From Stramonita haemastoma (lineage: Eukaryota; Mollusca; Gastropoda; Neogastropoda; Muricidae), in contig CM060317.1 in the NCBI GenBank assembly GCA_030674155.1, positions 84,153,541-84,217,540 of the forward strand: 64,000 nt of DNA, written 5' to 3'. Positions within the stretch are counted from its first letter, which is position 1, and the number at the start of each line of letters is the position of its first letter. A program made the translations under genes and the position numbers. A model generated the notes under the pieces. That model saw only the letters and a program-made list of their open reading frames with translations, was not told the DNA's origin and ran no database searches. Shown piece by piece: positions 34,330-46,044 of the stretch.

Positions 34330-34957
34330 CTCCCTTTACAATCTGAAACTACAGCCCTAATCTTTAATTTAAGCTCTCCTATACACTACTTCAGTAATGC
34401 CCCCCCCCCCCCCTCCCCAAATTGTTTTTATCATTTTGAGATTATAAATTCTATCAATCCTGTGTGTGTCAGTATTGTAATTACCCTTCATGGGACGACT
34501 GAAGTATTTTTAACTTGATGATTCTAAAACTATAGCCTTCCATAATACTACGTCATTTAAACACAACTGCCACAGAAACTCCAGCAATCCCTCCCCCACC
34601 CCCCCAAAAAAAAAACCTAAATTAATTTACTCCTCCCCCCCCCCTCCCCCCCCCAAAAAAAAAATCCCAGTGCTGAAAACAGGCGTGCCTACCCTTCAGT
34701 TTTACTTTCAGAGACAAGCCATAGACAATTGATACTGAAATACTTCACAGTGGTGAAACTACAGCCTTGTGAAATGTTATTTATCATTTCACAGTGGTGA
34801 CAATACAGTCATGTGAAATATTTATTATTTCTCAGTGGTGACACTACAGCCTTGTGAAATATTATTTATCATTTTGCAGTGGTGACAATACAGTCATGTG
34901 AAATATTGATTACTTCTCAGTGGTGACACTACAGCCTTGTGAAATATTATTTATTAT
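34330..34957. repeat. 43-bp tandem repeat, left part
   Basis: Five units at 34746-34957 built on CAGTGGTGACACTACAGCCT then TGTGAAATATTATTTAT. Two variants alternate (ACTACAGCCTTG and AATACAGTCATG), giving an approximately 86-bp dimer. Fainter related units (GAAACTACAGCC, AAACTATAGCCTTCC) precede them. The array is cut at 34957 by a LINE and resumes at 37033. Confidence 0.85.
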
Positions 34958-37032
34958 ATAACAAGTCATTTGAGGAATGTCTTGGTGTTATTGAAAAGTT
35001 TGGTAAAGTGTCTGGACTAAAGTTAAATGCTGAGAAAAGAAATGCCATATGGCTAGGAAGTTAACGGAATTCGCCAGTTAAATTTATGCCACATCTCAGT
35101 GTTCAGTGGAACCCTTCAAACTTCAAGATATTAGGTATATGGTTTACAAACAATCTGGAGAAGTGTGAGATAATGAACATGGAGGAAAAGTTTTCAAAAA
35201 TTAGGGCATTATATAGGACTTGGCTAAAAAGACAAATAACTCCGCTTGGCAGAGTAGCAGTACTAAAATCACTTGTTTTATTAAAAATAAATCCATTATG
35301 GATTTTGTTGCCAAACCCCCCAGATCAGTTAATTAAATAACTTCAAAAATTTGTTTTTAAGTTTGTATGGGGTAAGAAAAAAGAATCAATAGAAAAACGT
35401 CAGTAAGAAGCATAACACATGGTGGGATTGGAATACCAAATGTACGACAACATATTAACGCGATAAAATTAACCTGGATCTGTAAAGTGAGTTGCAGTGA
35501 TCACAGCTGGAAACAGATACTGTGCTCACTTTATCCTAAAGCCGAAATTATTGACAAATTGGGGTCTGATTTGCGAGGCAGCAACAGATTAAACAAATTT
35601 TGGAAAGATGTATTTAAAGCATACAGGGAATTAGGCAGCGCTGTTGAAGTGGAAGCCACAGAAGAGCTGTGTTCTGAGCCTTTGTTTTGTGACCCCAATT
35701 TGAAAATTGGTGGTAAACCTTTCTATAACAAAAACTGGATTGACAAGAATATTTCATGTGTTAGAAATCTACTTGATAATGCTGGTAAGTTGCTTAGTTT
35801 TCAATGTTTTGTTACAAAGTATGGAACTAAATCAGATTTTGTTACATATAATGGCTGTGTTTGCGCACTGAAAAAATAATCAAGGGAACTGGGATTAGAA
35901 ATAATGTGCTCTGATAAAAATGAAAGGAACAAATTAATGACAGTAATCTGTTCTGTGCCAAGGGAAGCGGTGCTGTACTATGAGTTACTGACTAAAAACA
36001 CTACTGACCCAGCTTACAGCATGAAGTGGAATGAAAGATTGCATCAAAATGTTGTATGGTCACAAGTATTTAGAAAGATTAGACAAATTCAAGATGTAAG
36101 ACTAAAATGGTTTCAGATAAGAATTGTACACAGAATAGCAACAAATGTCATTTTACAAAGCATGGTTATCGAAGAATCAATTAATTGTTCCTTTTGTCGT
36201 ACGGAAAAAGAAAGTATTCAACATATTTTTGGTACTGTCCTATTGTAAATGAATTCTGGCAAGAATTCCAAAATAATATTAATAGAAAATGTAACGCTGT
36301 GAATCTGCTGCTCAACGAGAGCATTGTTCTTTTTGGGTGCAGTAGCAACTTTAAATCTGACAAGATTTTTGATATAATACTACTGCTCGCCAAATTTCAC
36401 ATACATAAATGTAGATGCCAAAAGAATTGGCCTTCGTTTGAAATATTTACACGACAACTAAAATCAAGATATAAGGTTGAAAAATGTGTTGCATCTATGG
36501 AAATGTCTTTTTTAGTTTCGCTGCACAATGGTGTACATATCTACCTCTGTTAGATTAGAGCAAACTGTATTACTGCTGGACAAGTCAGTCTGAAAGGTAA
36601 AATCCATTTATTCAGCTGAGCAGTTTAACTGTGGTGGTGTGTGTGTGTGTGTTTGTTTGTTTGTCAGTTTTTTGTTTGTTTTTTTGTTGTTGTGGTTTTG
36701 TCTTTAAACAATGTTCTGTCAGTTTTGCATTTGGAGGTTAGGTATATGTAAGCATATGTATGCTTCAATATGTCTATATGCTTGGGTACTTATGTTTGTA
36801 TGCATGCATGTATATGTATATGTATATATGTGTATATGCATGTATGGCCATTTGAGTTCATACATTATCTAAAACATATGCTAGTAGGTTATGTATCAGT
36901 TTGTAATCTTATCCTTCTTAATTTTTTTGTGTATAAACTTTGATATGAATCATTTGTGGATTGATGCTTACATTATCCTGGTCTGTGTACATTATTTGAA
37001 AAAAAAATTAATATTTTTTTTAAAATACATAT
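34958..37032 (+). mobile_element. Tx1/L1-like LINE, 5'-truncated, inserted into the 43-bp array
   Basis: Conceptual translation begins at the end of the reverse transcriptase (SFEECLGVIEKFGKVSGLKL, NAEK.NAIWLGS), continues with FKILGIWFTNNLEKC, ALYRTWLKRQITPLGRVAVL, INPLWILLPNPP and HGGIGIPNVRQHI, and ends with a C-terminal domain including VRLKWFQIRIVHRIATNVIL and a CSFC..EKESIQHIF...CPIVNEFW zinc-knuckle region (to 36551). Several stops and one frame change are present. ATATTATYTATTAT flanks it at 34944-34957 and 37033-37046 (one mismatch), a clear target-site duplication. A 480-bp 3' UTR ends in AT-rich sequence. Confidence 0.88.
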
Positions 37033-37175
37033 ATATTATCTATTATTTCTCAGTGGTGACACTACAGCCTTGTGAAATATTATTTATTATTCCCTAGTGG
37101 TCAAACTACAGCCATGTGAAATATTATTTCTCAGTGGTGACAATACAGTCATGTGAAATATTATTTATCATTCCC
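37033..37175. repeat. 43-bp tandem repeat, right part
   Basis: Resumes with TTCTCAGTGGTGACACTACA and gives three more units before SINE-A copy 5. Related GAAACTA.AGCCATCCAAAAT units occur again at 37435-37520. Confidence 0.85.
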
Positions 37176-37420
37176 CAAAGCAGCATTGAGTGTGGTTAAC
37201 AAGTGGATGGGTGACCGTTTGTGTACCTTGGCTTCAGTACAGTCCCCAGTTCACACAGTTGTAAATTGGTAATTGCCCTCCTTAGGGTCAGGGAAGGTAA
37301 AACAGCGAGGGAGAGGAGATGGGCACTGCCCTCAATATGCTGGCTCCTAGAGAAGCTGAGGTCTCTGATGCCTTGCTCCCCTATGATCACATAGGTTATG
37401 GGGCACTCTTACCTTTTTTT
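37174..37420 (+). mobile_element. SINE-A copy 5, head truncated
   Basis: Starts within the 5S-like segment (AAAGCAGCATTGAGTGTGG, TGGATGGGTGACCG) and runs to the TTATGGGGCACTCTTACC tail with a T-run. It is inserted in the 43-bp array. Confidence 0.8.
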
Positions 37421-37539
37421 TAAATTACCACTACCCCATGCCACTGAAACTACTACCATCCAAAATACTACTTCATTGCACATACCTGCTACTGAAACTA
37501 AAGCCATCCAAAATATATTTCCACCCACAACCCCCAACT

Positions 37540-38700
37540 TCAATGATGACTTGCTCAGTGCTCTTGCAAAGCCTCTTCCTGTCTGGGCGTAACTGTCTTG
37601 TGATGCTGCCTCCCTCGTCGTGATCACCATCTGCACACAGTACAACCGTTAGTACACAACAGTTACCACAAGACACGGTACAACCATTTGCACACGTCAC
37701 TTACCACATAACACAGTATCATCAGTGAAATATCATCACCAAATAGCTTCAGCAGGCATGTTTACAGTCACGTTTCATTTTCAGGTAGAAAGCTATCAAA
37801 AATCACTGGATGATTTTCACTGATCAAATTTGAAAACAAATACATAGTCGTAGAACAACTCGCATCATCATATGCTTTCCTCTTCAGTACCATCTTTCCA
37901 AATCATATACCAACACTGCTGCGCATGTGTATTATCTATCCCTGGGACCGCAACATGAGATTTCTTCATACATATCACATCAGCTACTTTGTGCACATGT
38001 AGAGATGCTGAGGAAGATACAAAGCGCTCACAACAATTTGGCTCAAAATGTTATTTGATACAAGGATTTTAACCTTTCAAGACACCTATCAGAAAACCAG
38101 ATTCCTTGGACACTTGGTCAACTATGACACTTTCCCCTAACAAAGACACAATGTAAGCATGCTGGCATCAGTGACCGACACCAGTCACCATACACCACAG
38201 TTAATAATACCAGAAACATACAGTGGCAGAAAAATCCTTCCTATCAGTAAGTACTTCACAACACAGTAAATAATACCAGGGATATACAGTCGCAGAAAAA
38301 TCCTTCCTATCATAAGCACTTCACAATATACAGAGACTGTATAAGCTATGCTGAGATAGCCGTCCGCACTGTTTCAGTGCAACCACGCTGGCAGCTGGCC
38401 TGTCAGAGGCATGGACGCGTGGAAAGCCGGCACTACATACACTGATGACTGCTGTTAACTACTGTTTTAAAAAACCTGTTACTTGTAAATTACAAAAATT
38501 TTGGACACAAATTCACAAAATGTCAAAAACATTTTTAACTCTCGACATAGACAATCAAAACTGTCAAGAATGCTATTTATGAATAAAGGAGAAGGTATGA
38601 ATACTACAGAATATCTGGTAAATTGATCTCTCTCCAACCTTCAGTACCGTGCTTAACCACAATTCATTGTCTGATGTACCAGACTCTTCATAACAGTTAA
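37540..38700. other. No gene recognised; one 2-copy direct repeat
   Basis: An imperfect direct repeat of about 72 bp lies at 38196-38265 and 38266-38335 (AATAATACCAG.RAYATACAG then GCAGAAAAATCCTTCCTATC). The rest is single-copy looking without motifs. Confidence 0.5.
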
Positions 38701-38736
38701 TAACAAGCTATTGAGTAGTTGAGTAAATCAGTCATG

Positions 38737-38740
<4 letters not shown>

Positions 38741-38828
<88 letters not shown>

Positions 38829-39005
38829 GAGATGAGAGAAGAATGAGAGAGAGAGAATTGAATTGAATTGAATATTAAAGAGGGTAATGGCAAAAGCAAA
38901 CATGCTTTTTTACCGAGTCCTCTGGAGAGAGAGAGAGAGTTCTTTACTTTAAAGAGTAGATTTTATAGCTGTTAAAATCATTTGTTAAAAGAGAGAGAAG
39001 AGAGA

Positions 39006-39060
<55 letters not shown>
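38741..39060. repeat. (GA)n microsatellite clusters
   Basis: (GA)n at 38741-38825, 38923-38939 and 38990-39058. Between them are AATTGAATTGAATTGAATAT (38856-38875) and CATGCTTTTTTACCGAG, which look like remains of a retroposon tail. Confidence 0.92.
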
Positions 39061-39062
<2 letters not shown>

Positions 39063-39267
39063 CATTTCGGTATCTGCAATATGTTATCAATTTCTCTGCA
39101 TGCAAACAGTTCTGTATAAATTGGTTTTTTACTGTATCAGAGTGAATTCAAAGTGCGGTAGAATGAGTGAACTGTTCACCTAAATCCTTCCCCCTATACT
39201 TCCTCTATCCAATCCACAAATTATACAACAGAATCTAGCACAATAAAGCACACACACGCATTGTAAA

Positions 39268-39808
39268 TGTGAGCTCCACAAGTGCTTAGCACATACCAAT
39301 TTTGTGCTAGGACCTTATTTTATTATTATGTATCTTTACAGATAAGAATAGCACATTTTTATGGTCCGTGATGCAGTTTTGTATATGTCATTCACGACAC
39401 GATGGCCTACTCTTCAAGGAAGGTTAATTGGGCAGATGTCGCGTGCGTTCACACGGCTTAATTCATCCAAAGATATTGTTTTTAAGCAGGGGTCAACTGT
39501 CAATTTTGAGATTCTTGCCTTATCAAACTAATCTTATATCTTTAAATGAAATATCAGCAATTTATCCTTTGCTTTTAAATGTGTTTTGAAAATACAAAGC
39601 ACTCATTCTGACAACCTTCAAAATAACTGCCCGTTCTCATTTTGTCACCAACCTACATTTTATAATTCATTTGTAATCAATGTTGCACAGAAACGCGAAG
39701 TTTCAATCTGTTTTTTGTATTTGATAGCCACTTTATTGCACATTAATACTTGGAAACTAAAAATTGACCTCATGTGCACTCCATCTCATTATGTGGTGGA
39801 GCGTCACA
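39268..39808. mobile_element. TIR element copy 3, carrying a nested insertion
   Basis: Left end TGTGAGCTCCACAAGTGCTT, then AGCACATACCAATTTTGTGC; right end CATTATGTGGTGGAGCGTCA. Its right half matches copy 1 closely in reverse (GACCTCATGTGCACTCCATC against GATGGAGTGCACATGAGGTC-type). About 170 bp at 39316-39485 interrupts it and resembles SINE-B. Its own flanks (TTGTAAA on the left, AATGTCATCTGTT on the right) look like SINE-B sequence, so the TIR element seems to sit inside a SINE-B copy. Confidence 0.75.
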
Positions 39809-40062
39809 AATGTCATCTGTTCTCACCGGCACACAATGGCCTACTCTTAGGAAAAGCGGAACAGGATTCAACGTGTACGCAAGATGTTCTGCGTGCGTTT
39901 GCACACGGGGCCATGGTTTATCGTCTCATCCGAAGGACTTTTGGGAGAGTGGAGTCAGCACTGATGTTAACTCCAGGGGAAAAATCTCCTCCAACGGGAA
40001 TCAAACTCGGGTCATCAGATTGCCAGCGCAATGTTTTGACCACTAGGCTATCCCGTCCCACA
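39809..40062 (-). mobile_element. SINE-B copy with tRNA-like head, split by TIR element copy 3
   Basis: GTCATCTGTTCTCACCGGCA, AAGCGGAACAGGATTCAACG and AGATGTTCTGCGTGCGTTTG, then the antisense head near 39995-40062 (GAATCAAACTCGGGTC, CCACTAGGCTATCCCGTCCC). The missing tail part appears to continue left of 39268. Confidence 0.8.
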
Positions 40063-40222
40063 CATAGTAACACATGCATTCACACCTACACATGGTTGGA
40101 TATGGCGCTCCAAAACAGCTCTGATGTCTTGTCTGTCCTGGTGCATCAGCCCTGGAAACATAAAAAATTAACATAAAATCATTGTCTTTAACAATATCTG
40201 CATCTACCCCTCCCCCTCTCCC

Positions 40223-40224
<2 letters not shown>

Positions 40225-40282
<58 letters not shown>
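40225..40282. repeat. (CA)n microsatellite
   Basis: About 29 CA units, directly left of SINE-C. Confidence 0.95.
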
Positions 40283-40284
<2 letters not shown>

Positions 40285-40680
40285 ATGTATCAGTTATCTT
40301 GGGGTAACACATCTGTCTTAACAGCAAGAAATCATGCGTTCAATCCCCATGTGGATCCAAACTTCCCCCCATCCACTTCACCCTGAGTGATGGTCTGGGT
40401 GCTAATTCTCTGGATGAGTTGACAAACCAAGACGCCATGTGCAATTCGGTATTTAGCACACATTTCAGAATCTACAGCAACAAGAGAATTGTCTCTGGCA
40501 AAAAATATGTGAAAAAATCCACTCTCTCAGGACACCTATATCCGCAGAGAGAAAGAAAAAAAAAAAAAGAAAACCATAGGTGGCACTGCTATTGTGGTGA
40601 TGTGCTCTTCCTGGAGAAAGCTGTCCACATTTTCAACAGAGAAATCTGCTGTGACTGATAGTGTTATACAATGCAATACC
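40285..40680 (+). mobile_element. SINE-C copy 1 (tRNA-like head)
   Basis: The head includes TCTTGGGGTAACACATCTGT and a B-box-like GCGTTCAATCCCCA. The body has GATGGTCTGGGTGCTAATTC, AACAAGAGAATTGTCTCTGG, an A-run, then GTGGCACTGCTATTGTGG and AGAAATCTGCTGTGA. It matches 42880-43260 throughout. Confidence 0.7.
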
Positions 40681-40734
40681 ACAGCACGCACTCACAAGCA
40701 AGAGAACTAAGGCTGCATCCTGAACTTTTTTCTG

Positions 40735-41060
40735 CAAAATCATTTAATGATACCAAATCTTGTATTATATTATATATTATATATTATTATATAAATATAA
40801 TAATTTATCATTTATAATTTAAATATTTTAGCATAATGTATAGAAAAGAAAGATAGAATAGATAGTATAAAGATAGATAGATAGATAGATAGATAGAAGA
40901 GAAGATAGATGATAGATGAAGAAGAAGTAATAGAAGATTATATAATATATATGGTTGGGATATAGAGTAAGGGAAAGGCAGGAGGGGATGGGATTGAGGG
41001 AGAGGGGAGAAGAGTGGGAGGGGTGAGAGAGACATAAGGAATGGAGGGAGAGAGGAGATC
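40735..41060. repeat. AT-rich, GATA and purine-rich tract
   Basis: (ATATT)n-like sequence at 40760-40805, GATA units at 40870-40920, then a G/A-rich stretch to 41060. No gene. Confidence 0.85.
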
Positions 41061-41938
41061 AAGAAATGGGAGGGATAATGAGGTATGTTTGAACAGCTAG
41101 ACAGTTTGACAGAACTGTGTTTTTACCAGTAAAACTATATTACTCCTGGATATGTTTTTTTAAATTTATTTGTTTGGGTTTTTTTTTAGATAAAAGAATG
41201 TTTAATTTTGTATGTGCGTGTGCATTTGTGACTGTCTAAATTTAAATATACCAATTTTTTGTGTAGTCACATGTGTTTGAATGATTCCACTGCTAGTGCT
41301 TTAATTAGTTGCTTTGCAAGATTCACTCATTCAGTGCTCTAGAATTACATTATACATGTATTAATATCATTATTCCTGAATATTGCTTTAGAAAATCATC
41401 ACAATCTTTATACTGCATTTCACTAGACTTGTCTTGGTCTTCCATGTGCATTATATAAATTATTAATGTTGATATATAAAATTTGAAATCTTTTAAAGCA
41501 ATTATGACAGGTGGCTGGGGGCATGTGTGAGGGAGAGGGAGAGGGTGTTGAAGAAGGGGGGGGGGGGGGGGAGGAGGGAGGGAGAGAGAGAGAGCTGGAG
41601 GGAGCAAGAGGTATATTTGACACCAGGCTGACTTCTCTGTGTGTTTTACCCCAGAAATGTTTTCCCATCTGGATGTATGTTTTCTAAAAGACAAAATCAC
41701 TATTTTCATAATGTACAGTGCTGGAAGACTGTCTTGGTCATTTTATGTCGGTTTTAGTTATTACACATTTTACATCTTTTGTTATTCATAGATTGTCACT
41801 TTTTAGCAATCATGACAGGTGGTGGAAAGTTGAAGTGAGGGAGACTTGGGAGAGAGGGGGGGGGATGAAGAGAGAAAGAGATAGATCCAGCAGCACATGA
41901 CCAGACCTCAGTGATAGCTTGAATTTTATGTAAACATG

Positions 41939-41982
<44 letters not shown>

Positions 41983-42240
41983 GTGTGTGTGTGTGTGTGG
42001 TGTGTGTGTGTGTGTGTGTGTGTGTTGAAGGCGGCTGTCTAAAGATGTTATGAAAAAAAGATCGTCCTTGAATTAAAATACTCAATCAATAAATAAATAA
42101 TAAATCCACACACACACAGATCACTTACTTACGCCAGAGTCCCAACTGCCATCATCCAAACAACTCAGCAATCTCCACACACCACACTGGAACACACTGA
42201 ATAGAACATGTATAAACACATCACATGGAATAAAACGTGT
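41060..42240. other. No gene; purine tracts and (TG)n
   Basis: G/A-rich tracts at 41527-41605 and 41836-41885, (TG)n at 41940-42026 and A/T-rich single-copy sequence. Two similar blocks (GATGTATGTTTTCTAAAAG/GTCATTTTA and ATCATGACAGGTGG against ATTATGACAGGTGG) near 41505 and 41810 hint at an old duplication. Confidence 0.5.
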
Positions 42241-42279
42241 AAAACACATGTCAACAGTAAATGATTGTAGCACAACACA

Positions 42280-42660
42280 CCCACCCCCACCCCCCTTCTT
42301 TAGAATTTCTTCACTCTCCCCTCCTGTCCCCCCCCCCCCCCCCTTCCAACCTCTTCCTTCTCCCATCCCCTTAACTCCTTTTCTAGTCCCTAATGCTCCA
42401 CCTCAATATCAACAATTTTTTTACGTTTTCAGGTCTTTAGTGCACCTATTATTCCATGCAAAACCTCATTTTCTTCCTCGGATGAAACTACATTTACAAC
42501 TGTATGAACCACTGATATTTTTTTTAGTGTAACTGTATAGCATATTTGGAATATTTTTTTTTTTTTGCTGTTATTCCTTGGCTAGAGCTCAGAGGTTTAC
42601 CAATTGTGATACTTTTATGCGACTGTTTACACCCCCCCCCCCCCCCCCCCCCCCACCCAC
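42280..42660. repeat. C-rich and poly-C tracts
   Basis: C-runs at 42285-42295, 42330-42345 and 42632-42653 with T-rich sequence between them. Confidence 0.85.
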
Positions 42661-42880
42661 CTTTAAAGCAGCTGTATTCCAACTTCAGGGAATGATATCT
42701 ACACACAACACCAGAGTGCAAGCATTTTACAAATTTTGTCAAGCAGCATACAAATAGCCTCTTCTTCAGAAAGGTGGAATGGGTTTTAACATGCATGCAA
42801 TATCTATGTGGATTTGCGCACACAACCTTGGTTTGTTATCTAAACCGAAGGATCAGAAGTCTAAAGGCAACACACCTGCC
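42660..42880 (-). mobile_element. SINE-B fragment, diverged
   Basis: GCAGCTGTATTCCAACTTCA, TTTACAAATTTTGTCAAGCA and GGGTTTTAACATGCATGCAA, the same layout as 30700-31031. The head is absent, and it abuts SINE-C copy 2. Confidence 0.6.
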
Positions 42881-43262
42881 TAGAAAGTGAAAAAAGTCAG
42901 GGTCGGAAGTGTGAGGTGGTTTGAACCCTGTTACGGCCCATTAGAGTCTTAGACCATGAGTTGTGGTCTGGGTGCTAGTTTTTTGGATAAGACAATAAAC
43001 CAAGATTCCATGTGTTACACAAAATTAATTAGCTCATGTAGAAGAACCCATGGCAACAAGAGAGTTGTCCATGGCAAAATTCTGTAGGAAAAAGCCATTC
43101 AGATAGGGCAACAAATACAGTTGCAGACAGGAAAACAAAAAAAAGTAATGGGTGGCACTGCTACTGTGGCAATGTGCTTTCCCCGGGAAAAACGCCTTAA
43201 TTTCATACAGAGAAATCTGTCGTGATTCAAAGTGGTGTAAAAATGTAAAAAAAAAAAAAAAA
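42880..43262 (+). mobile_element. SINE-C copy 2
   Basis: GTTTGAACCCTGTTACGGCC (B-box-like), GTTGTGGTCTGGGTGCTAG, GGCAACAAGAGAGTTGTCCA, then GGGTGGCACTGCTACTGTGG and AGAGAAATCTGTCGTGATTC, ending in a long A-run. It matches 40285-40680; a remnant is at 45765. Confidence 0.72.
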
Positions 43263-43582
43263 AAAATTTAAAAGAACAGAGGGCTGGCTGTAAATGGCAA
43301 AGAATGCATCTGGGAAAGTCTGGCCACAATGCAAGCTCTAGCCTGGGACAGTCACAGAGGAAATGATGTAAAAAAAAAAAGAAAAAAAAAAAATAACATG
43401 CTCCCCCCCCCCCTGAAAAAAAGTGTTCTTGTGATGCTTTGATTCATGTGGTCTGCATCTGGTCACCGCCATATCTGAAACAAGACCACACAATTCATGT
43501 TAAAATGAAATCTTGACACAAATATAATCAGTTTATAATCACACCACACACCCTTCTCTATTTTAAAAAAAAAATCATTTTA

Positions 43583-43905
43583 CTTATTTTTTATATCGAG
43601 GATAATGGAATAAGCATTCATACGCTTTTTTACATCCAGTCCCCGTGTGTATGCAGTTTTGTAAATTTTGTCATCTGTTCCCACCGGCACACGATGGCCT
43701 ACTCTTATGAAAAGCAGAACAGGATTTAACGTGTACGCAAGATGTTCTGCGTGCATTCGCACATTATAGTACTCATCAAAAGACGTTTGGGGGGAGTGGA
43801 GTCAGCACTGATGTTAACTCCAGAGGAAAAATCCCGTACAACGGAATCAAACCTGGGTCGTCAAATTGTGAGCGCAATGTTCTAACCACTATGCTATATC
43901 CTCCT
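43583..43905 (-). mobile_element. SINE-B copy, near complete
   Basis: Tail TATATCGAGGATAATGGAAT, then CAGTCCCCGTGTGTATGCAG, TCTGTTCCCACCGGCACACG and GATGTTCTGCGTGCATTCGC, and an antisense tRNA-like head (GGAATCAAACCTGGGTCGTC, TCTAACCACTATGC) to 43905. Confidence 0.85.
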
Positions 43906-44275
43906 GTAGGCTGTTGCTACACAGCCCAGTTGGTATCTTCCTGTGATTGATCATTTTGTTTTAAAGACAATTATTTATGACTTGTTCTTTACTACCTCTC
44001 CAATTGCCCCCCCCACCCCCCCACCCCCAACTTTGCACACATTATCTACATCATCGTGTGTAAATGTATTGAAAGTCCAAAATTTCTTCATACTATATTT
44101 TCCTATTGAGTTAGTTGAGAAAGGTTTTTTTTTTACTTATTATTGATTGGTTGTAGATTTTTGAAAAACATGTTTCCGATTTGTTCCCTTATAGTTCAAC
44201 ACCATACTTAAAGCTAAGCTACCCCCCAGTTCTCTCTAAGTCTTTAGTCGCATAGGCTGTTAAATTGTAACTAAA

Positions 44276-44326
44276 CACACACACAACGCTCACACACCAT
44301 ACATAAAACACACACACACACACCAA

Positions 44327-44380
<54 letters not shown>

Positions 44381-44477
44381 ACACTTTCCTGTCTGATTTC
44401 ACTATTAAGTGGAAGGACATTAATTAAACTGAACAACAACAACCACACCACACACACACAAACACACACACACACCA

Positions 44478-44525
<48 letters not shown>
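44276..44525. repeat. Two (CA)n microsatellites
   Basis: CA runs at 44276-44387 and 44445-44525, with CCA breaks, separated by about 60 bp of ordinary sequence. Confidence 0.95.
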
Positions 44526-44528
<3 letters not shown>

Positions 44529-44589
44529 CATCCTTACTGTGTAGAGAAGTAGTCACTGATTTTTTTCTCTACTTTTGTTTGTTTGTTTT

Positions 44590-45115
44590 TTTATAGTCCC
44601 ATTGCACCAAAAAATTAACAGTATGGATTTTTCCCATTTTGTTTTCTTAATCTTATTTTGTTTTAAATATCCCTTTGCACTGAGAAACTGGTGCTACGGA
44701 ATTTTCTTTCTTCTAATGCTTCAATTGTATCAACAACAACAACAACAACAAATGGGAAGTATGGGTTTTGTTCTCTGTTTTTTGTTGTTGTTTTTTAGAT
44801 TGGACTTTAATACCCCAATTGCATCAAGAAGTGGACACTATTAACTGCTTTCTTTTGTTTGTTTTGTTTTAATACCCCTATTGCAGAAAGCAGACACAGG
44901 ATTTTTCTCTTTTTATTTTTGCTTTGTTTTTTAATACCCCTTCTGCATTAAGAGAAGGACACTATGAATTGTTCCTTTCTTTTCTTTTTTGTAGATTAAA
45001 AAAAAAATTAACATCCCTATTGCAGAAAGCAGACACTTGATTTTTTCTCTTTGTATTTTTGCTTTGTTTTTAACACCTCTACTGCATTAAAAAATGGATG
45101 CTATGGTGTTTTTTT
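44590..45115. repeat. Degenerate minisatellite, unit about 70-100 bp
   Basis: Repeated pattern: CCCTATTGCAGAAAGCAGAC or CCAATTGCATCAAGAAGTGG, then a T-rich stretch with TTTTTCTCTTTTTATTTTTG and CTTTGTTTTTTAATACCCC. About six loose copies. The sequence is T-rich and non-coding. Confidence 0.7.
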
Positions 45116-45760
45116 CTCTCTGTTTATTATCTTCCTTCTGCTTGATATTTTCCTGCTGCACAGCTGTCAGTTTCCCCCACTTTCAGCTGCACTCAGTTGC
45201 TGTCCACTTCATTCTATCCCTGCCCAGCTGTGCTAATTATAACAGGAACTGACCACACTTGGACTAGGCAAGAGGAAAGGGCACACTAAATTTTGCACTC
45301 TCAGAACTCAGAAATTTAACTGATATAGGCCTTTTCCCCAATCAAAAACAAGAACAGCAGTGAAGATTAACAATGTATTCACACATGGGTGCATTGTATC
45401 GAATATCCAAAACAAAGAGCAGCATAGAACAACAGATGCGATTAAGACTTGTGGGAGAGAGTTGCTTTTTTCCTTAGTTCAAAGGCAAATGTAAGGTACT
45501 GGAGAGCTCTATGATGTGTTCAGCACCAAATGGGTTAATGGTTGATTGTTTTCCAGTGGAAAGTGAAAATTTTGCACTCTTGACTGAGTGATGTTGGATT
45601 TTGCCCACTGTGGCTGCATCAAGAAATGCACATGACGCTGTTTTTCCTCGACAAAGTTTAGTTTTTTAAAATGTGTTGACATAAGCAATCAGTGTGTAAT
45701 GCAATGTTTCCTGCATGACTGAACTGTTGTGAAGACACACTATCATGGGCAAACAATGCA
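45115..45760. other. No gene recognised
   Basis: Ordinary composition, no simple repeat, no open frame with a family motif. Confidence 0.4.
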
Positions 45761-45764
45761 CATT

Positions 45765-45885
45765 AGGAAAAATAGTGGCACTGTTCTGTGGCAATGATGC
45801 TCTCCCTTGGGATAGATAGGAACCTTATTTTCAAAAAGAGAAATCTATAATACTGGGGTGTGATGCTACAACAAAGCACCTGACA
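45765..45885 (+). mobile_element. SINE-C 3' fragment
   Basis: GTGGCACTGTTCTGTGGCAA and GATGCTCTCCCTTGGGATAG, then AAAAAGAGAAATCTATAATA, matching the end of SINE-C copies. Confidence 0.55.
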
Positions 45886-45887
45886 AT

Positions 45888-45971
45888 CATAATAACAATA
45901 ATAATATAAGGATTACAATATTTATCATTATTATCATCTACTACTACTACTAACTACTACTACTACTACTA

Positions 45972-46008
<37 letters not shown>

Positions 46009-46040
46009 GCTATTAATAATAATGATAATAATAATTCAGA
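45888..46040. repeat. (ATA)n-(CTA)n microsatellite
   Basis: ATA-type units flank a CTA run at 45938-46007. Confidence 0.93.
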
Positions 46041-46044
46041 AACC

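Noticed and set aside
34958..36560. Open frames of 84, 130, 114 and 122 codons as host genes
   Set aside because: In order they reconstruct the end of one LINE ORF2 interrupted by stops and a frame change, with a target duplication around the whole.
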